64,000 bases of DNA from Sporosarcina sp. D27 (GCF_000586555.1 NZ_AZUC01000056.1:93226-157225), one strand, 5' to 3'; positions 41,272-49,671 are shown, counted from the first letter of the stretch. Numbers and translations are program-made. The notes: a model not told the origin generated them from the letters alone.

Positions 41272-42723
41272 TTAAAAAATTTGTTCTGCTACCAATTCTG
41301 AAAGAGTTTTAATTCCATAGTCAATTTCATTTAAGGATGCATAAGAATAAGAAATTCTTAAATATTGATCAGAGTGAAACTCATACAAATCTCCAGGGTG
41401 AACAAGTATTTTCCGACTTAAGGCTTTAGTAAAAAGCTGGTACATGGATATACCTTCATTTAACTTAAGCCAGATGAAATATCCGCCCCTAGGGATATTC
41501 CATGTACCGATGCCGGTAAAATATTTCTTTAATGCTTCAAGAGCAACATCTCTTCGGATCTTAACATTTTTCCTCATTATATCGTTATGCTGATAATAAA
41601 GACCACTAGAGAATAGTTCTGTGGTTACATTCTGGGAGAGTGAGCTGGTTCCATAATCAGTTTGCATTTTTATATCTGCCAATCTTTCAATGACTTTTTC
41701 TGATCCAACAATCCATCCAATCCTGAGACCAGGACTTAAATTCTTCGATATTCCACCAATATATAATACAAGTCCATTGTTATCAAATGCCTTTATTGGC
41801 TGTGGAGGTTGTTCATCAAACCAAAGCTCCCTATATACATCATCCTCGATAATAGGCAAACGTTCCCTATCACACGCATCAACAAGCGCTTTTCTTCTTT
41901 CAAGTGACATGACACTCCCGGTAGGATTTTGAAAAGTAGGTATTGTAAAAAGCATTGCTCCTTTTCTCCGCCTATGTCGATCAACCAATTCTTTTATTTC
42001 TATACCTTCTTCATCCAGCTTAATTCCCGAAGGCTGCATTCCGAACGATTGAAAGGTTCTAAGAGAGTATAGGTAGGATGGCTTTTCAACATATACTACT
42101 GAGTTCTTGTGTAAAAGGCCAAGGGAAATAATCTGCAGTGCCTGCAAAACACCAGAGGTAATCAAAACTGAGGATGGATCAGCTTCTATTCCTATTGTTT
42201 TAAGGTATGTGCATACCTCTCTTCTTAGATAGATATTTCCTTTTGGTTCTTCATAACCTAGCGATGCCATAGACTTAGACAGTTTTTTTAGTACGCCCTG
42301 AATCATTTTGTTAGGTATTAAATCAGTGGAAGGTTCGCAGGACCCCATTCGGATGATATCAGGTTGGAATTCAGCCTGATTGATCTGCTGCATTATATTT
42401 TGATTTGTTTGATGTAATCCCGAAGATATATAGGGAAGCCAATTATGTGAATGATTAATGGACATTAATGTCCATGTATTGTTTATTACTTTTGTACCTC
42501 CACCAGCATTACCGCTAATAAGGCCTTCAGCTGCCAGCTCTTCAAGGGCAGATACTACGGTACTTCTGTTTACGCAGAAAATTTCAGAAAGTGTCCGCTG
42601 ACTTGGCAATTTGTAACCAACTGGCCATTCTCCAGTTGCTATTTTATCTTTTATGAAGTTAACAATCTGTATATTCAATCGCATAGGATTATTTCTATCA
42701 GGTCTCCAGTTGATATCCAACAT
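41272..42723 (-). CDS. MocR/GabR-type regulator (GntR winged helix fused to an aminotransferase-like domain)
   Basis: 483 residues, GGAGGG before ATG. N-terminal GntR helix-turn-helix (about 10-75: GEWPVGYKLPSQRTLSEIFCVNRSTVVSALEELAAEGLI), a linker, then a fold-type I PLP domain (about 120-480) with the PLP lysine in GGISKNLSPGLRIGW and NPTGS, IIEDDVYRELW. Such regulators sense amino-acid-like compounds through PLP. It is divergent from an ornithine-cyclodeaminase-like gene and a PhzF-like gene, which are its probable targets. Confidence 0.92.
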   Translation of the reverse strand: MLDINWRPDRNNPMRLNIQIVNFIKDKIATGEWPVGYKLPSQRTLSEIFCVNRSTVVSALEELAAEGLISGNAGGGTKVINNTWTLMSINHSHNWLPYISSGLHQTNQNIMQQINQAEFQPDIIRMGSCEPSTDLIPNKMIQGVLKKLSKSMASLGYEEPKGNIYLRREVCTYLKTIGIEADPSSVLITSGVLQALQIISLGLLHKNSVVYVEKPSYLYSLRTFQSFGMQPSGIKLDEEGIEIKELVDRHRRRKGAMLFTIPTFQNPTGSVMSLERRKALVDACDRERLPIIEDDVYRELWFDEQPPQPIKAFDNNGLVLYIGGISKNLSPGLRIGWIVGSEKVIERLADIKMQTDYGTSSLSQNVTTELFSSGLYYQHNDIMRKNVKIRRDVALEALKKYFTGIGTWNIPRGGYFIWLKLNEGISMYQLFTKALSRKILVHPGDLYEFHSDQYLRISYSYASLNEIDYGIKTLSELVAEQIF

Positions 42724-42761
42724 AAAATCCCTCCGAAATCATAGTACTTTTACTATATCGT

Positions 42762-42794
42762 TTGGTTGGTTAAATAACAACCAAGAATGGTTGG
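42762..42794. promoter_or_regulatory. Probable MocR operator
   Basis: TTGGTTG-N9-CAACCAA inverted repeat and a third ATGGTTGG in the 130-bp divergent region. Repeats of this kind are typical operators of MocR-type regulators. Confidence 0.6.
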
Positions 42795-42862
42795 AGACTT
42801 TTTTTGTTGTTCAAATACAATTACATTAACAGATATTAAAATTTTAAAGGAGAATGATAACT

Positions 42863-43909
42863 ATGGTACCAATAAGAATTCTAAGTGATAATGATGTTAA
42901 GAACATTCTTGATATTAAGAATACAGTAGCATGTGTAGAAAAAGCCTATGCGCTTAAAGCCAACAATCAGGTGAGACTATTCTCCATGGTATCTGAGGTG
43001 ATTTTTGAGGGTAGGGCAGAAATGGATATTAAATCAGGGATGCTTAATGAAGAAGATGTGTTTGGATTAAAACTCGTTTCATGGTTTGGTGATAATAAAA
43101 ATCAAGGGCTTCCAGCTATAACTGGGCTGACTATGTTATTTGATTTGAAGAATGGGTTTCCTAAGGCAATGATCAACGCAAGTTATTTGACAGGAATGCG
43201 TACTGGAGCAGCAGGTTCAATAGGAGTGAAACACCTGTCAAAACAAGATTCAAAAACACTAATGATTGTAGGTACAGGAGTTCAGGCGATTTTTCAAATA
43301 GCAGCCACTCTATCTCAAGTTCAGACAATCAACAAGGTATATATATATGACCCCGTAAAATATGAAAATGCATCAAAATTCCAGAATTCAATAAAGACGG
43401 AACTAGATAAAATCATAAATGATATCAACGATACTTATAATAAGAGCTGGAAACAAAGAATTGAGTCAGTGCAGTTTGTGGCCGTAGAAAATCCAGTGAA
43501 AGCTTTGGAAGAAACCGATGCAGTAATTACGATAACGCCTTCGCGAAAACCATTGATTTTTAAGGAGTGGATTAAACCAGGCATACATTTCAGCTGTGTG
43601 GGGGCAGACATGACTGGAAAACAGGAAATAGATGAAAAGATCTTTGAGGTAGCTTCTGTATATGTAGATGATATTACACAAGCATCGACAGTGGGAGAAA
43701 CACAAAGTGCTATAAGGGGTGGTATATTAGGCAAAAACAATTTGACTGAAATCGGACAATTCATACTTGGGAATGCGAAAGGACGTACAAGCGATGAAGA
43801 AATTACGATTTTTGATAGTACTGGCATAGCATTGCAGGATCTTGCAGTTTCAAAATATATTGTATCAAAAGCAGAAGAAATGAATGTTGGGACAATCGTG
43901 CAAATGTAA
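42863..43909 (+). CDS. Ornithine cyclodeaminase / mu-crystallin family protein
   Basis: 348 residues from ATG 42863 (AAAGGAG ten bases upstream; ATG 42854 is too near). Family features: N-terminal ILSDNDVKNILD, substrate loop TGMRTGAAGSIGVKHLS, Rossmann motif MIVGTGVQAIFQI, and FSCVGADMTGKQEID. Members deaminate ornithine or reduce ketimines with NAD(P). An insertion of about 25 residues (about 195-220) makes the NAD domain longer than in plain ornithine cyclodeaminases. Followed by PhzF-like gene after 30 bases: an operon for use or synthesis of an unusual amino acid is likely, under the MocR protein. Confidence 0.85.
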   Translation: MVPIRILSDNDVKNILDIKNTVACVEKAYALKANNQVRLFSMVSEVIFEGRAEMDIKSGMLNEEDVFGLKLVSWFGDNKNQGLPAITGLTMLFDLKNGFPKAMINASYLTGMRTGAAGSIGVKHLSKQDSKTLMIVGTGVQAIFQIAATLSQVQTINKVYIYDPVKYENASKFQNSIKTELDKIINDINDTYNKSWKQRIESVQFVAVENPVKALEETDAVITITPSRKPLIFKEWIKPGIHFSCVGADMTGKQEIDEKIFEVASVYVDDITQASTVGETQSAIRGGILGKNNLTEIGQFILGNAKGRTSDEEITIFDSTGIALQDLAVSKYIVSKAEEMNVGTIVQM

Positions 43910-43939
43910 AATTGATATACAATTTGGAGGGATCATATT

Positions 43940-44809
43940 ATGAAGTTAAAAGTTTATACATTAAATTCATTTGCAAAATCCATTGAGGGAGGGAACCCAG
44001 CCGGAGTGGTACTTAGCGCTGATTATCTATCAGATGAGGATATGAAAAAAATAGCAGGTATCATCGGTTTTAGTGAGACTGCTTTTGTCATGAAGTCAGA
44101 CCTTGCTGACTTCAAGGTTAGATTCTTTACACCTAATGAAGAGGTTGATCTTTGTGGCCATGCAACGATAGCAGCGTTCTATACACTTTCAAGCCAAGGA
44201 TATATTAAACCAGGAAAATATTCTCAAGAAACAAAGGCTGGAATTTTAAATGTAGAAGTAATGGATGACCTATTAATCATGATGGATCAAAATGCTCCAA
44301 GCTATTATGAAATAATAGACAAGGAGGAAATTGCAGATTCCTTAAATATTACTATAGATGATATGTTGGGGGATCTACCAGTGCAAATTGTATCTACTGG
44401 CCTTAGGGATATACTTGTACCGATTAGAAACTTAGATATATTAAATTCTATAAAGCCAGATTTTGAAAAAGTAACAAATATCAGCAGTAAATATAATACC
44501 ATTGGTTATCATATTTTTACCCTTGAATCACTAAAGGGTTCAAATGCTCACTGTAGAAATTTGGCACCTTTATATGGAATTCCAGAAGAATCTGCAACTG
44601 GTACATCCAATGGTGCCCTTTCATGTTATCTGTATAAATATGGTAAAATCAAACCTGAACATGTTATTAATATATCTGTTGAGCAAGGTTACTCTATGAA
44701 AAAACCTTCAGAAATAGTTATAGCGTTAACTACTCAAGAAAAAGAAATTATTGAGGTAAAGGTGGGCGGAAAAGCATTGAATTTGTCTGAAACAGAGGTT
44801 GAAATATAA
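43940..44809 (+). CDS. PhzF-family isomerase/epimerase
   Basis: 289 residues, GGAGGGATC before ATG. PhzF signature: GGNPAGVVL at the start, catalytic Glu in GFSETAFV, FFTPNEEVDLCGHATIAA and the second-half DATGTSNGAL equivalent SATGTSNGALSCYL. These cofactor-free enzymes isomerise or epimerise small metabolites; PhzF acts on a phenazine precursor, most relatives are uncharacterised. No other phenazine gene is near, so that pathway is unlikely. Pairing with an ornithine-cyclodeaminase-like enzyme suggests amino acid metabolism. Confidence 0.87.
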   Translation: MKLKVYTLNSFAKSIEGGNPAGVVLSADYLSDEDMKKIAGIIGFSETAFVMKSDLADFKVRFFTPNEEVDLCGHATIAAFYTLSSQGYIKPGKYSQETKAGILNVEVMDDLLIMMDQNAPSYYEIIDKEEIADSLNITIDDMLGDLPVQIVSTGLRDILVPIRNLDILNSIKPDFEKVTNISSKYNTIGYHIFTLESLKGSNAHCRNLAPLYGIPEESATGTSNGALSCYLYKYGKIKPEHVINISVEQGYSMKKPSEIVIALTTQEKEIIEVKVGGKALNLSETEVEI

Positions 44810-45022
44810 TTGCAGAATATAAAATTCTGATAAATTTAAATAATAAAACAGTTTATTAGATGTTATGTTACATCTAGTATAGTGTTTTTTTCCTAATTAA
44901 ATATCCTTGGTAATATATTGGCTATTATTATAGCCAATTATATTTTTAAATATAAATTCTGACTACATAGTATTTTTTAATCGGTTCTTCAACTTAAACT
45001 AACAAGAACTTTAGTTGAAGAA

Positions 45023-45286
45023 GTGTGGCTGTTCTTATTAAACCAGGATAATGTACTAAGTGCCAAGTTGACAGTGTGGAATGAAGCGATGTACTATTTT
45101 TTACTAGCGCCAGCAGAATACCGTAAAGTATTTTATATTTTAAGAGATTACAGTGTAAAGCGCCAAGAAACACTAGGTGAATATTATTTAAGAACATACA
45201 AGCATTTGATTCCAGATGATGTGGAAATTTTAGAGTATGACGAAATACAATTGACCGTGCACATAATCAAAGGCGCTAATGGCTGA
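45023..45286 (+). CDS. Hypothetical protein, possibly a remnant
   Basis: 87 residues from GTG; no convincing binding site. Rich in Tyr and Leu (NEAMYYFLLAPAEYRKVFYILRDY). No domain recognised. The open frame continues upstream to 44978, so it may be the 3' part of a longer lost gene. Confidence 0.4.
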   Translation: MWLFLLNQDNVLSAKLTVWNEAMYYFLLAPAEYRKVFYILRDYSVKRQETLGEYYLRTYKHLIPDDVEILEYDEIQLTVHIIKGANG

Positions 45287-45528
45287 TAAAAGAAAGGATT
45301 GCTGAGGCGGTCCTTTTTATGTGGATAATTGTTAGGCTTCTTCTCCAACTATTGGGTGCTGCAGGGGTCACAGTACCTTTCTAATAAATTTGAACGTGAA
45401 TATACAACATAGCATCCTCTGCCAATCCAGACAATGCTTTGGGGTATAGTTATGTTTATTATGGATAACATACATGTATAGTTTCTAGAAGAGGATACGA
45501 GCAGATCACTGTTTCGCTTTAAGGATTT

Positions 45529-45774
45529 CTAATCATTCTTTCGCTCCTGGTAGGCTAAGGGGGATTCCCTCGAATGCTCTTCATTTTCATTTAAAATCTT
45601 CTCTTTGAATATGTAGGCACGAACGGATGAAAATTTACGAATGATGAGAATATCATCTTCCACAAATCCCTCTATAGGAGTACCGGTATCAATATCCAAT
45701 GCTCGTCTTAACTCCTTAGGGATCACAATTCAACCTAATTCATCGACGTTACGAGACATTCCTAGAGGCTTCAT
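45529..45774 (-). pseudogene. AbrB-family transition regulator with an in-frame stop
   Basis: From ATG 45774 (GCGGAGAA upstream) the frame reads MSRNVDELG, then TGA (45730-45732), then IVIPKELRRALDIDTGTPIEGFVEDD. AbrB proteins have VDELGRIVIP, so the stop replaces the conserved Arg. The rest of the DNA-binding domain is intact and the C-terminal part is short. Probably a recently broken gene; restart at ATC/GTG after the stop would lose part of the beta-strand swap. Confidence 0.8.
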
Positions 45775-45825
45775 TTCTCCGCCCCATTTTTCGGATTCAC
45801 TTGCGAAAGTAGAAGGTTTTTCAAG

Positions 45826-45978
45826 CTATTCACCTTCATTTCTCTCTTCGCGTTCTTTATCCATTTTCTTTAATACCTCTCGTTGTTCATCCTGCGAAAG
45901 GTTGGTATAGAGCACTGTGGTTTCTATCGTACTATGCCCGAGCTGATCGCGAAGACCAACTTTAACGTGAATTTTTCA
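45826..45978 (-). pseudogene. C-terminal remnant of a tyrosine recombinase/integrase
   Basis: About 50 codons on the minus strand ending in TAG at 45826: VGLRDQLGHSTIETT then VLYTNLSQDEQREVL. The LGH and nucleophile-Tyr motifs are those of phage-type integrases. The catalytic Arg and the N terminus are missing, cut off at the hairpin at 45987. It marks the former end of a mobile element. Confidence 0.75.
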
Positions 45979-45986
45979 AAACCGTC

Positions 45987-46032
45987 AAACGCTCCAATCC
46001 CTTGCGCGACAAGGGATTGGAGCGTTTTTAAC
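45987..46032. terminator. Large hairpin, possible bidirectional terminator
   Basis: Perfect 17-bp stem AAACGCTCCAATCCCTT / AAGGGATTGGAGCGTTT with loop GCGCGAC and T tracts on both strands (TTTTTA forward; AAAAttt upstream gives a weaker one in reverse). Confidence 0.7.
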
Positions 46033-46066
46033 ACTTGCGGAACGGTCGGAAAAGGCGAATAACCAA

Positions 46067-46306
46067 ATGACATTACCAAACATACCTTTCCAACCTCTCG
46101 GAGGGAAATACTTCTGGGAAACACTTACCTATTCCAATGGATGGGAACTACAAAAAAACAAATTAACTCTTCATTACCGCATTTTAGATCCTGCTAACAT
46201 TAGAGAAAGCTGGAGTGTGGATGAGGAACAGATTTGGCATGCTTTCCGAGCACTTACAAATCAACAGAATAAATCGAACAGCGGCCGTTCACGTGAAAAT
46301 ACGTGA
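46067..46306 (+). CDS. Small hypothetical protein
   Basis: 79 residues; the binding site is weak (AAAAGG 12 bases upstream), and the frame is open further upstream. Aromatic-rich (KYFWETLTYSNGWEL, LHYRILDPANIRESW). No family recognised. The terminator at 46285 overlaps its last codons, which argues that the true gene may be shorter or broken. Confidence 0.4.
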   Translation: MTLPNIPFQPLGGKYFWETLTYSNGWELQKNKLTLHYRILDPANIRESWSVDEEQIWHAFRALTNQQNKSNSGRSRENT

Positions 46307-46318
46307 ATGGTCTTTTTT
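46285..46318 (+). terminator. Rho-independent terminator
   Basis: CCGTTCACGT / ACGTGAATGG stem with GAAAAT loop and T6. Confidence 0.8.
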
Positions 46319-46339
46319 ATTCTTAGGAGGTGAAAGAGA

Positions 46340-46411
46340 ATGTGGGTGAAAATCATTATTCCAGTCGTTCTTGTAGTTGCAGCCGAGGTTGTTGGGGGAA
46401 TGAAAAAGTGA
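46340..46411 (+). CDS. 23-residue hydrophobic peptide with a strong ribosome binding site
   Basis: ATG preceded by TAGGAGGTG at nine bases; 23 residues, one hydrophobic helix (IIIPVVLVVAAEVVGG) with Lys near both ends, stop, then a strong terminator two bases later. Too short for standard gene finding. Type I toxins, small phage membrane peptides and regulatory peptides look like this; the sequence does not choose among them. Confidence 0.6.
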   Translation: MWVKIIIPVVLVVAAEVVGGMKK

Positions 46412-46413
46412 GT

Positions 46414-46447
46414 CCTCTAATCGAGAAATCGATTAGAGGGCTTTTTC
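46414..46447 (+). terminator. Terminator hairpin T3
   Basis: CCTCTAATCGA-GAAA-TCGATTAGAGG, perfect 11-bp stem with GNRA loop, then GCTTTTT. Same sequence family as T1 and T2 around the recombinase cluster. Confidence 0.9.
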
Positions 46448-46824
46448 TGTCTGTGTGTAGGTTGTGACATAGATAGCGTGCTTAATTATAATATGGAATT
46501 CAGGTTCAGCTATCGCTAAGAACATGTGCCCCGCACAATTCATTGCTACTAGCTTCAGCATGGATAGTGGTTTGCTACATACTGGTTTTTAGATGAGCAT
46601 GGAACAACGGCAACATTCTTAAGTCCCGTAATAGTAATTCTACGGTGTGAACCGTTTCGATTTCGGTAACGACTCCGTATCTATTTTAAATAACCGTAGA
46701 AACAATAGTTGTAACGATTGACCATTCTGGCAGCAATAGAGTACTAGAAGAAAGAAATAGAACTTCATTCTCCAATTATTAACAGAAATATTAAGGTCTT
46801 CCAATGTAGTTGTTCTTTTCTTTT
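46448..46824. other. Intergenic stretch without a gene
   Basis: No supported coding frame or strong hairpin. It ends at the phage tail fragment; the deletion that removed the upstream tail genes probably lies here. Confidence 0.4.
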
Positions 46825-46950
46825 ATGACGCATTCGGCGGATGATGCGTCGCACGGTATCTTCATTGATGGGGGAAAACGCTATCAAGGACAGATGGTTC
46901 CGACATCAGACTTATCAGGATTAAAATTTGTTTACACGGAGTTGATTTGA
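46825..46950 (+). pseudogene. 3' fragment of a phage tail-region gene
   Basis: About 41 codons ending TGA at 46950, two bases before the next ATG, in the tight packing of phage operons. Text such as HGIFIDGGKRYQGQMVP suggests the end of a tail or fibre protein. It has no binding site of its own. Confidence 0.45.
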
Positions 46951-46951
46951 T

Positions 46952-47311
46952 ATGCCGGAAATTTCATTGCCTACTAAGGTCACGCAGGATGCAATAAAGC
47001 TACAGACCGATAAAATCCAGTCAATAAAAAATGACACTGCCAGTCTCCTAAGCAGACCTGCCAATGCGGGAATAAAAAATGTCCAGAGGGGGTTTGCAAA
47101 CAGCAGATTAAATCGTAAAGTGATCACAATATCGCCGGTAAATTTAGCTAAGACCTTTGTGAATGCTCAACCATTTGGAGCAACAACCTCTGGGGCTGCG
47201 GGCATAAATGGCACAGCGGTATCATACCTAGAGGACTCCTCGACTTTGATTATATACTCCCCTGGGGTAGATGATATCAACTATTTCTGGGAAGTCGTTG
47301 AGTTCCATTAA
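46952..47311 (+). CDS. Phage tail-region hypothetical protein
   Basis: 119 residues, CACGGAG before ATG. Hydrophilic N-terminal half with coiled-coil tendency (QDAIKLQTDKIQSIKND), beta-type C-terminal half. No family recognised; position between a tail fragment and an XkdX-like gene supports a phage tail origin. Confidence 0.6.
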   Translation: MPEISLPTKVTQDAIKLQTDKIQSIKNDTASLLSRPANAGIKNVQRGFANSRLNRKVITISPVNLAKTFVNAQPFGATTSGAAGINGTAVSYLEDSSTLIIYSPGVDDINYFWEVVEFH

Positions 47312-47329
47312 ATAATTGGAGATGAAATT

Positions 47330-47590
47330 ATGTATTTTTACGCACACTTGAACAACGAAAACATATGTGAAGCCGTAAGTAGCACTGGAGAAGAAATCGA
47401 AGACCTTAAACTCATCGCAGTGGATTCCTTGGATATGGATTTATTGCATAGAAAATATGACTCTGGAACCTGGTCATCAGATAAGTACTTTTCACCCGCT
47501 GTGTCTGCACCAACAATTGAAGAACAAATATTGACCGAAAACCAATACCAAACGGCACTACTTGAAATGAATATGATAGGGGGAATGTAA
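47330..47590 (+). CDS. Phage tail-region hypothetical protein
   Basis: 86 residues, TTGGAGATG site before ATG. Starts MYFYAHLNNENICEAV, a pattern seen in small proteins just upstream of XkdX in Bacillus phages; the N-terminal half is beta-rich, the end (IEEQILTENQYQTALLEM) helical. Only the phage context is informative. Confidence 0.6.
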   Translation: MYFYAHLNNENICEAVSSTGEEIEDLKLIAVDSLDMDLLHRKYDSGTWSSDKYFSPAVSAPTIEEQILTENQYQTALLEMNMIGGM

Positions 47591-47591
47591 G

Positions 47592-47756
47592 ATGAAACCA
47601 GTTGATTTATGGAGAAAGATGATCAACGCCAAGGTGTACACGAAAGAGGTTGCCGAACGCCGTGTGAATGTCGTATTTGTAGTTGGTCAATTGAGTGTAG
47701 ATGAGTATACGGAGCTTATGGAACTCATTGATGTGAAGTATGTAAATGTAGCTTAA
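47592..47756 (+). CDS. XkdX-like small phage protein
   Basis: 54 residues starting one base after the previous stop. DLWRKMINAKVYTKEV then LSVDEYTELMEL resembles XkdX of Bacillus phages (a small protein of unknown role after the tail-fibre genes). Last intact member of the tail remnant before the intron fragment. Confidence 0.65.
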   Translation: MKPVDLWRKMINAKVYTKEVAERRVNVVFVVGQLSVDEYTELMELIDVKYVNVA

Positions 47757-47880
47757 TATGCTGATTCAGCACTCTCGAAAGTGCGACATGAGCCAGCGTT
47801 AATTTTTTGTTTACAATTAAAAGAAAATCGATTATTCTACTTGACGGGGAAGTAAGTTTTGAAGATCTACCGCTGACGGA

Positions 47881-47951
47881 TCGCCGTGTGCGATGAAAGT
47901 CGCCTGCATGGTGAAGGCTCGTTATAAAACTGAAAAGTATAAGACGAGAAT
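47881..47951 (+). ncRNA. Orphan group II intron domains V and VI
   Basis: Domain V (47881-47914, 34 bases): GCGAT-GAAA-GTCGC distal stem, two-base CT bulge, proximal stem starting TCGCC and closing GGTGA; stem pairs covary with the copy at 27899. Domain VI (47915-47948): CTCGT / ACGAG base stem, ACT-GAAA-AGT tip, TATAAG with branch-point A. It ends GAAT, then AGC, the same junction as at 27976. Domains I-III are absent upstream: only about 120 bases separate it from the XkdX-like gene. Confidence 0.78.
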
Positions 47952-48263
47952 AGCGAAAATATAGTACCAGAAAACCCTGCAATTAATCTACAAGCTATAC
48001 CAGGTATCGCTGGATCTGGGGATATTTCGGTATCTTGGGCCGGAAATGCTGATTTGCAGTGGTCGCACTATGAAATGTATATTCTAGTTTCTCCAACGGG
48101 AGAAGCTGATGATACTATTCCAAAGTATGCTGATTTAACGCACAGAGGCAATGATGGTTTTGGTGCTTCTTATCCTTCTGGCACAAGAGTATCGTACGCA
48201 CTCTATTCTGTAATGCAAGATGGATCTAAATCCGTTCAAAAAGTTACTGTTATAGCTCCTTAA
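47952..48263 (+). CDS. Start-less fibronectin-III-like exon behind the orphan domain V-VI
   Basis: 103 codons from AGC to TAA, no start codon with a binding site at its beginning. Protein: VPENPAINLQAIPG, ISVSWAGNADLQWSHYEMYI, then SYALYSVMQDG, a single FN3-type beta sandwich as found at tips of phage tail proteins and surface proteins. The reading phase at the inferred splice junction equals that of the exon at 27977. A terminator follows 17 bases later. It is either an alternative 3' exon or a remnant left by deletion of the main part of its gene. Confidence 0.65.
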   Translation, partial: SENIVPENPAINLQAIPGIAGSGDISVSWAGNADLQWSHYEMYILVSPTGEADDTIPKYADLTHRGNDGFGASYPSGTRVSYALYSVMQDGSKSVQKVTVIAP

Positions 48264-48280
48264 ATTTGTTGAGAAATGAC

Positions 48281-48306
48281 CTCGCCATTATGGCGGGGTT
48301 TTCTTG
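48281..48306 (+). terminator. Rho-independent terminator
   Basis: CCTCGCC / GGCGGGG stem, short loop, TTTTCTT. Confidence 0.75.
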
Positions 48307-48582
48307 CACATTCGGACCACCGCGCGTATCAGGTAGACCTTCTAATGGGCGTACCGCTAAGTGGTTAATTATGGTACTATCATATTGAATGATTCGTTAA
48401 TTAATATAAAATTTAGATGAAAAGTGATGTTTGAGGTTCCGCTATCGTGGTCCAATTATGTTAGCAGACCTCATTAACCTTTTATCTAATTAAAATCTCG
48501 ACGGATATTAAAGGAGAAGATAATCACTAAATTATGGTCGAAATATTAGTGCAATAATGCAAAAGGATATGGAGGTTTTCAC
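48307..48582. other. Intergenic stretch without a gene
   Basis: Nothing coding is visible; it presumably holds the promoter of the next membrane protein gene. Confidence 0.35.
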
Positions 48583-49389
48583 ATAGGAAAACTTGATTTC
48601 AATACCAAAGCTGACAAACGATACAGGCGCATAGGAAAAATACTAATTACAATCATGTTTATCTGTTTTGTCCTCATAATAATTGCTTTTATTAAGGGTC
48701 ATGATTGGGTGATGAAACAAGAAGAAATAGTCACGGACTTGAGTGAAATAACATTGGTAAGTATTCCTAGTGCTTGTGTCTTATATATTATTGCAGCACT
48801 ATTTTTGGGGAGTCCCAAATATGTATTTTTCTCTTCAATAAAGTTTAACAAGCTAAATTTTATCCTATTTTTATGTTTGTATTATTTGGGAGCATTTGTT
48901 CAAACTTTAGCATATTTCATCATTGGATTACCTACAACTGCTTTAATTATAGAAAAAACATTGCTTTCAGAAAGCGATATATTCGTGATAATGATGATAA
49001 CCCTTTGTATAATCCTTGTTATAGACATACATTATAAATTTTACTCTAAACTAGAAAATTTTTTTGATAGATCAGTTCAAAAACTACAAAAAGGTGAACT
49101 TAGTAAATTACAAGAACCTGAACAAGAATTAAATAAAATCTACGACTTAGAGAAGCTCTATGCGATTATAGCAACGATTACAACAATTCTTGTAATTGGA
49201 GACGCAGCAGCCTCTATTGCTTTTCCATTAGAAGTACCTAAAGGAAGTAATCGATTTCAAGCCTATTTAGATAGTACAAGCTATATTTACATGATGATTT
49301 TCGTTAGCACTACTCTTGTCTACCTGAAAGAATTAATTAAAGGTGGAATAAAAAGGAAAAATGTTGTTGGCGATCAATTTAAGCTCTGA
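48583..49389 (+). CDS. Polytopic membrane protein, unknown; possible ATA start
   Basis: 268 residues if read from ATA 48583, which sits six bases after a strong GGAGGT; 244 from ATG 48655, which has no binding site and would cut into the first helix. About five hydrophobic segments (about 20-42, 56-78, 90-115, 128-145, 190-210, 240-260 of the long form). No family recognised. Either a rare AUA initiation, or an ATG lost by mutation. Confidence 0.55.
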   Translation: MGKLDFNTKADKRYRRIGKILITIMFICFVLIIIAFIKGHDWVMKQEEIVTDLSEITLVSIPSACVLYIIAALFLGSPKYVFFSSIKFNKLNFILFLCLYYLGAFVQTLAYFIIGLPTTALIIEKTLLSESDIFVIMMITLCIILVIDIHYKFYSKLENFFDRSVQKLQKGELSKLQEPEQELNKIYDLEKLYAIIATITTILVIGDAAASIAFPLEVPKGSNRFQAYLDSTSYIYMMIFVSTTLVYLKELIKGGIKRKNVVGDQFKL

Positions 49390-49492
49390 GATTATTAATA
49401 CTTATTGCTCCTTGTGAATGTACTTAAACTAAATGGGAGTTAGTTGAACCACAAGAGATCCGTCTACTGATGGTCTTTTTTATTTCGTATTT

Positions 49493-49510
49493 GGACTATA
49501 ATGCGTCGTG
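49493..49510. repeat. GGACYATAAYG short repeat, copy 1
   Basis: GGACTATAATGCGTCGTG; near-identical words lie at 50308 and 51431, each between single genes. Confidence 0.55.
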
Positions 49511-49671
49511 CGGGAGTGTCGTTATCGATGCTCTTTTCTATCTCCAAGCAGGAGTTGGCCGGGGTGCGGAATGAGATTGTGAGGTAGACGTAGCATAAGC
49601 TACCGTTATTTTTTATGCTTTGAAATTCACCCTTCTTTACCGATACATTGGGTAAAGAGGGAGTGTATATA

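Noticed and set aside
43940..44809. Phenazine biosynthesis from the PhzF-like gene
   Set aside because: No other phz gene is near, and most PhzF-family proteins have nothing to do with phenazines.
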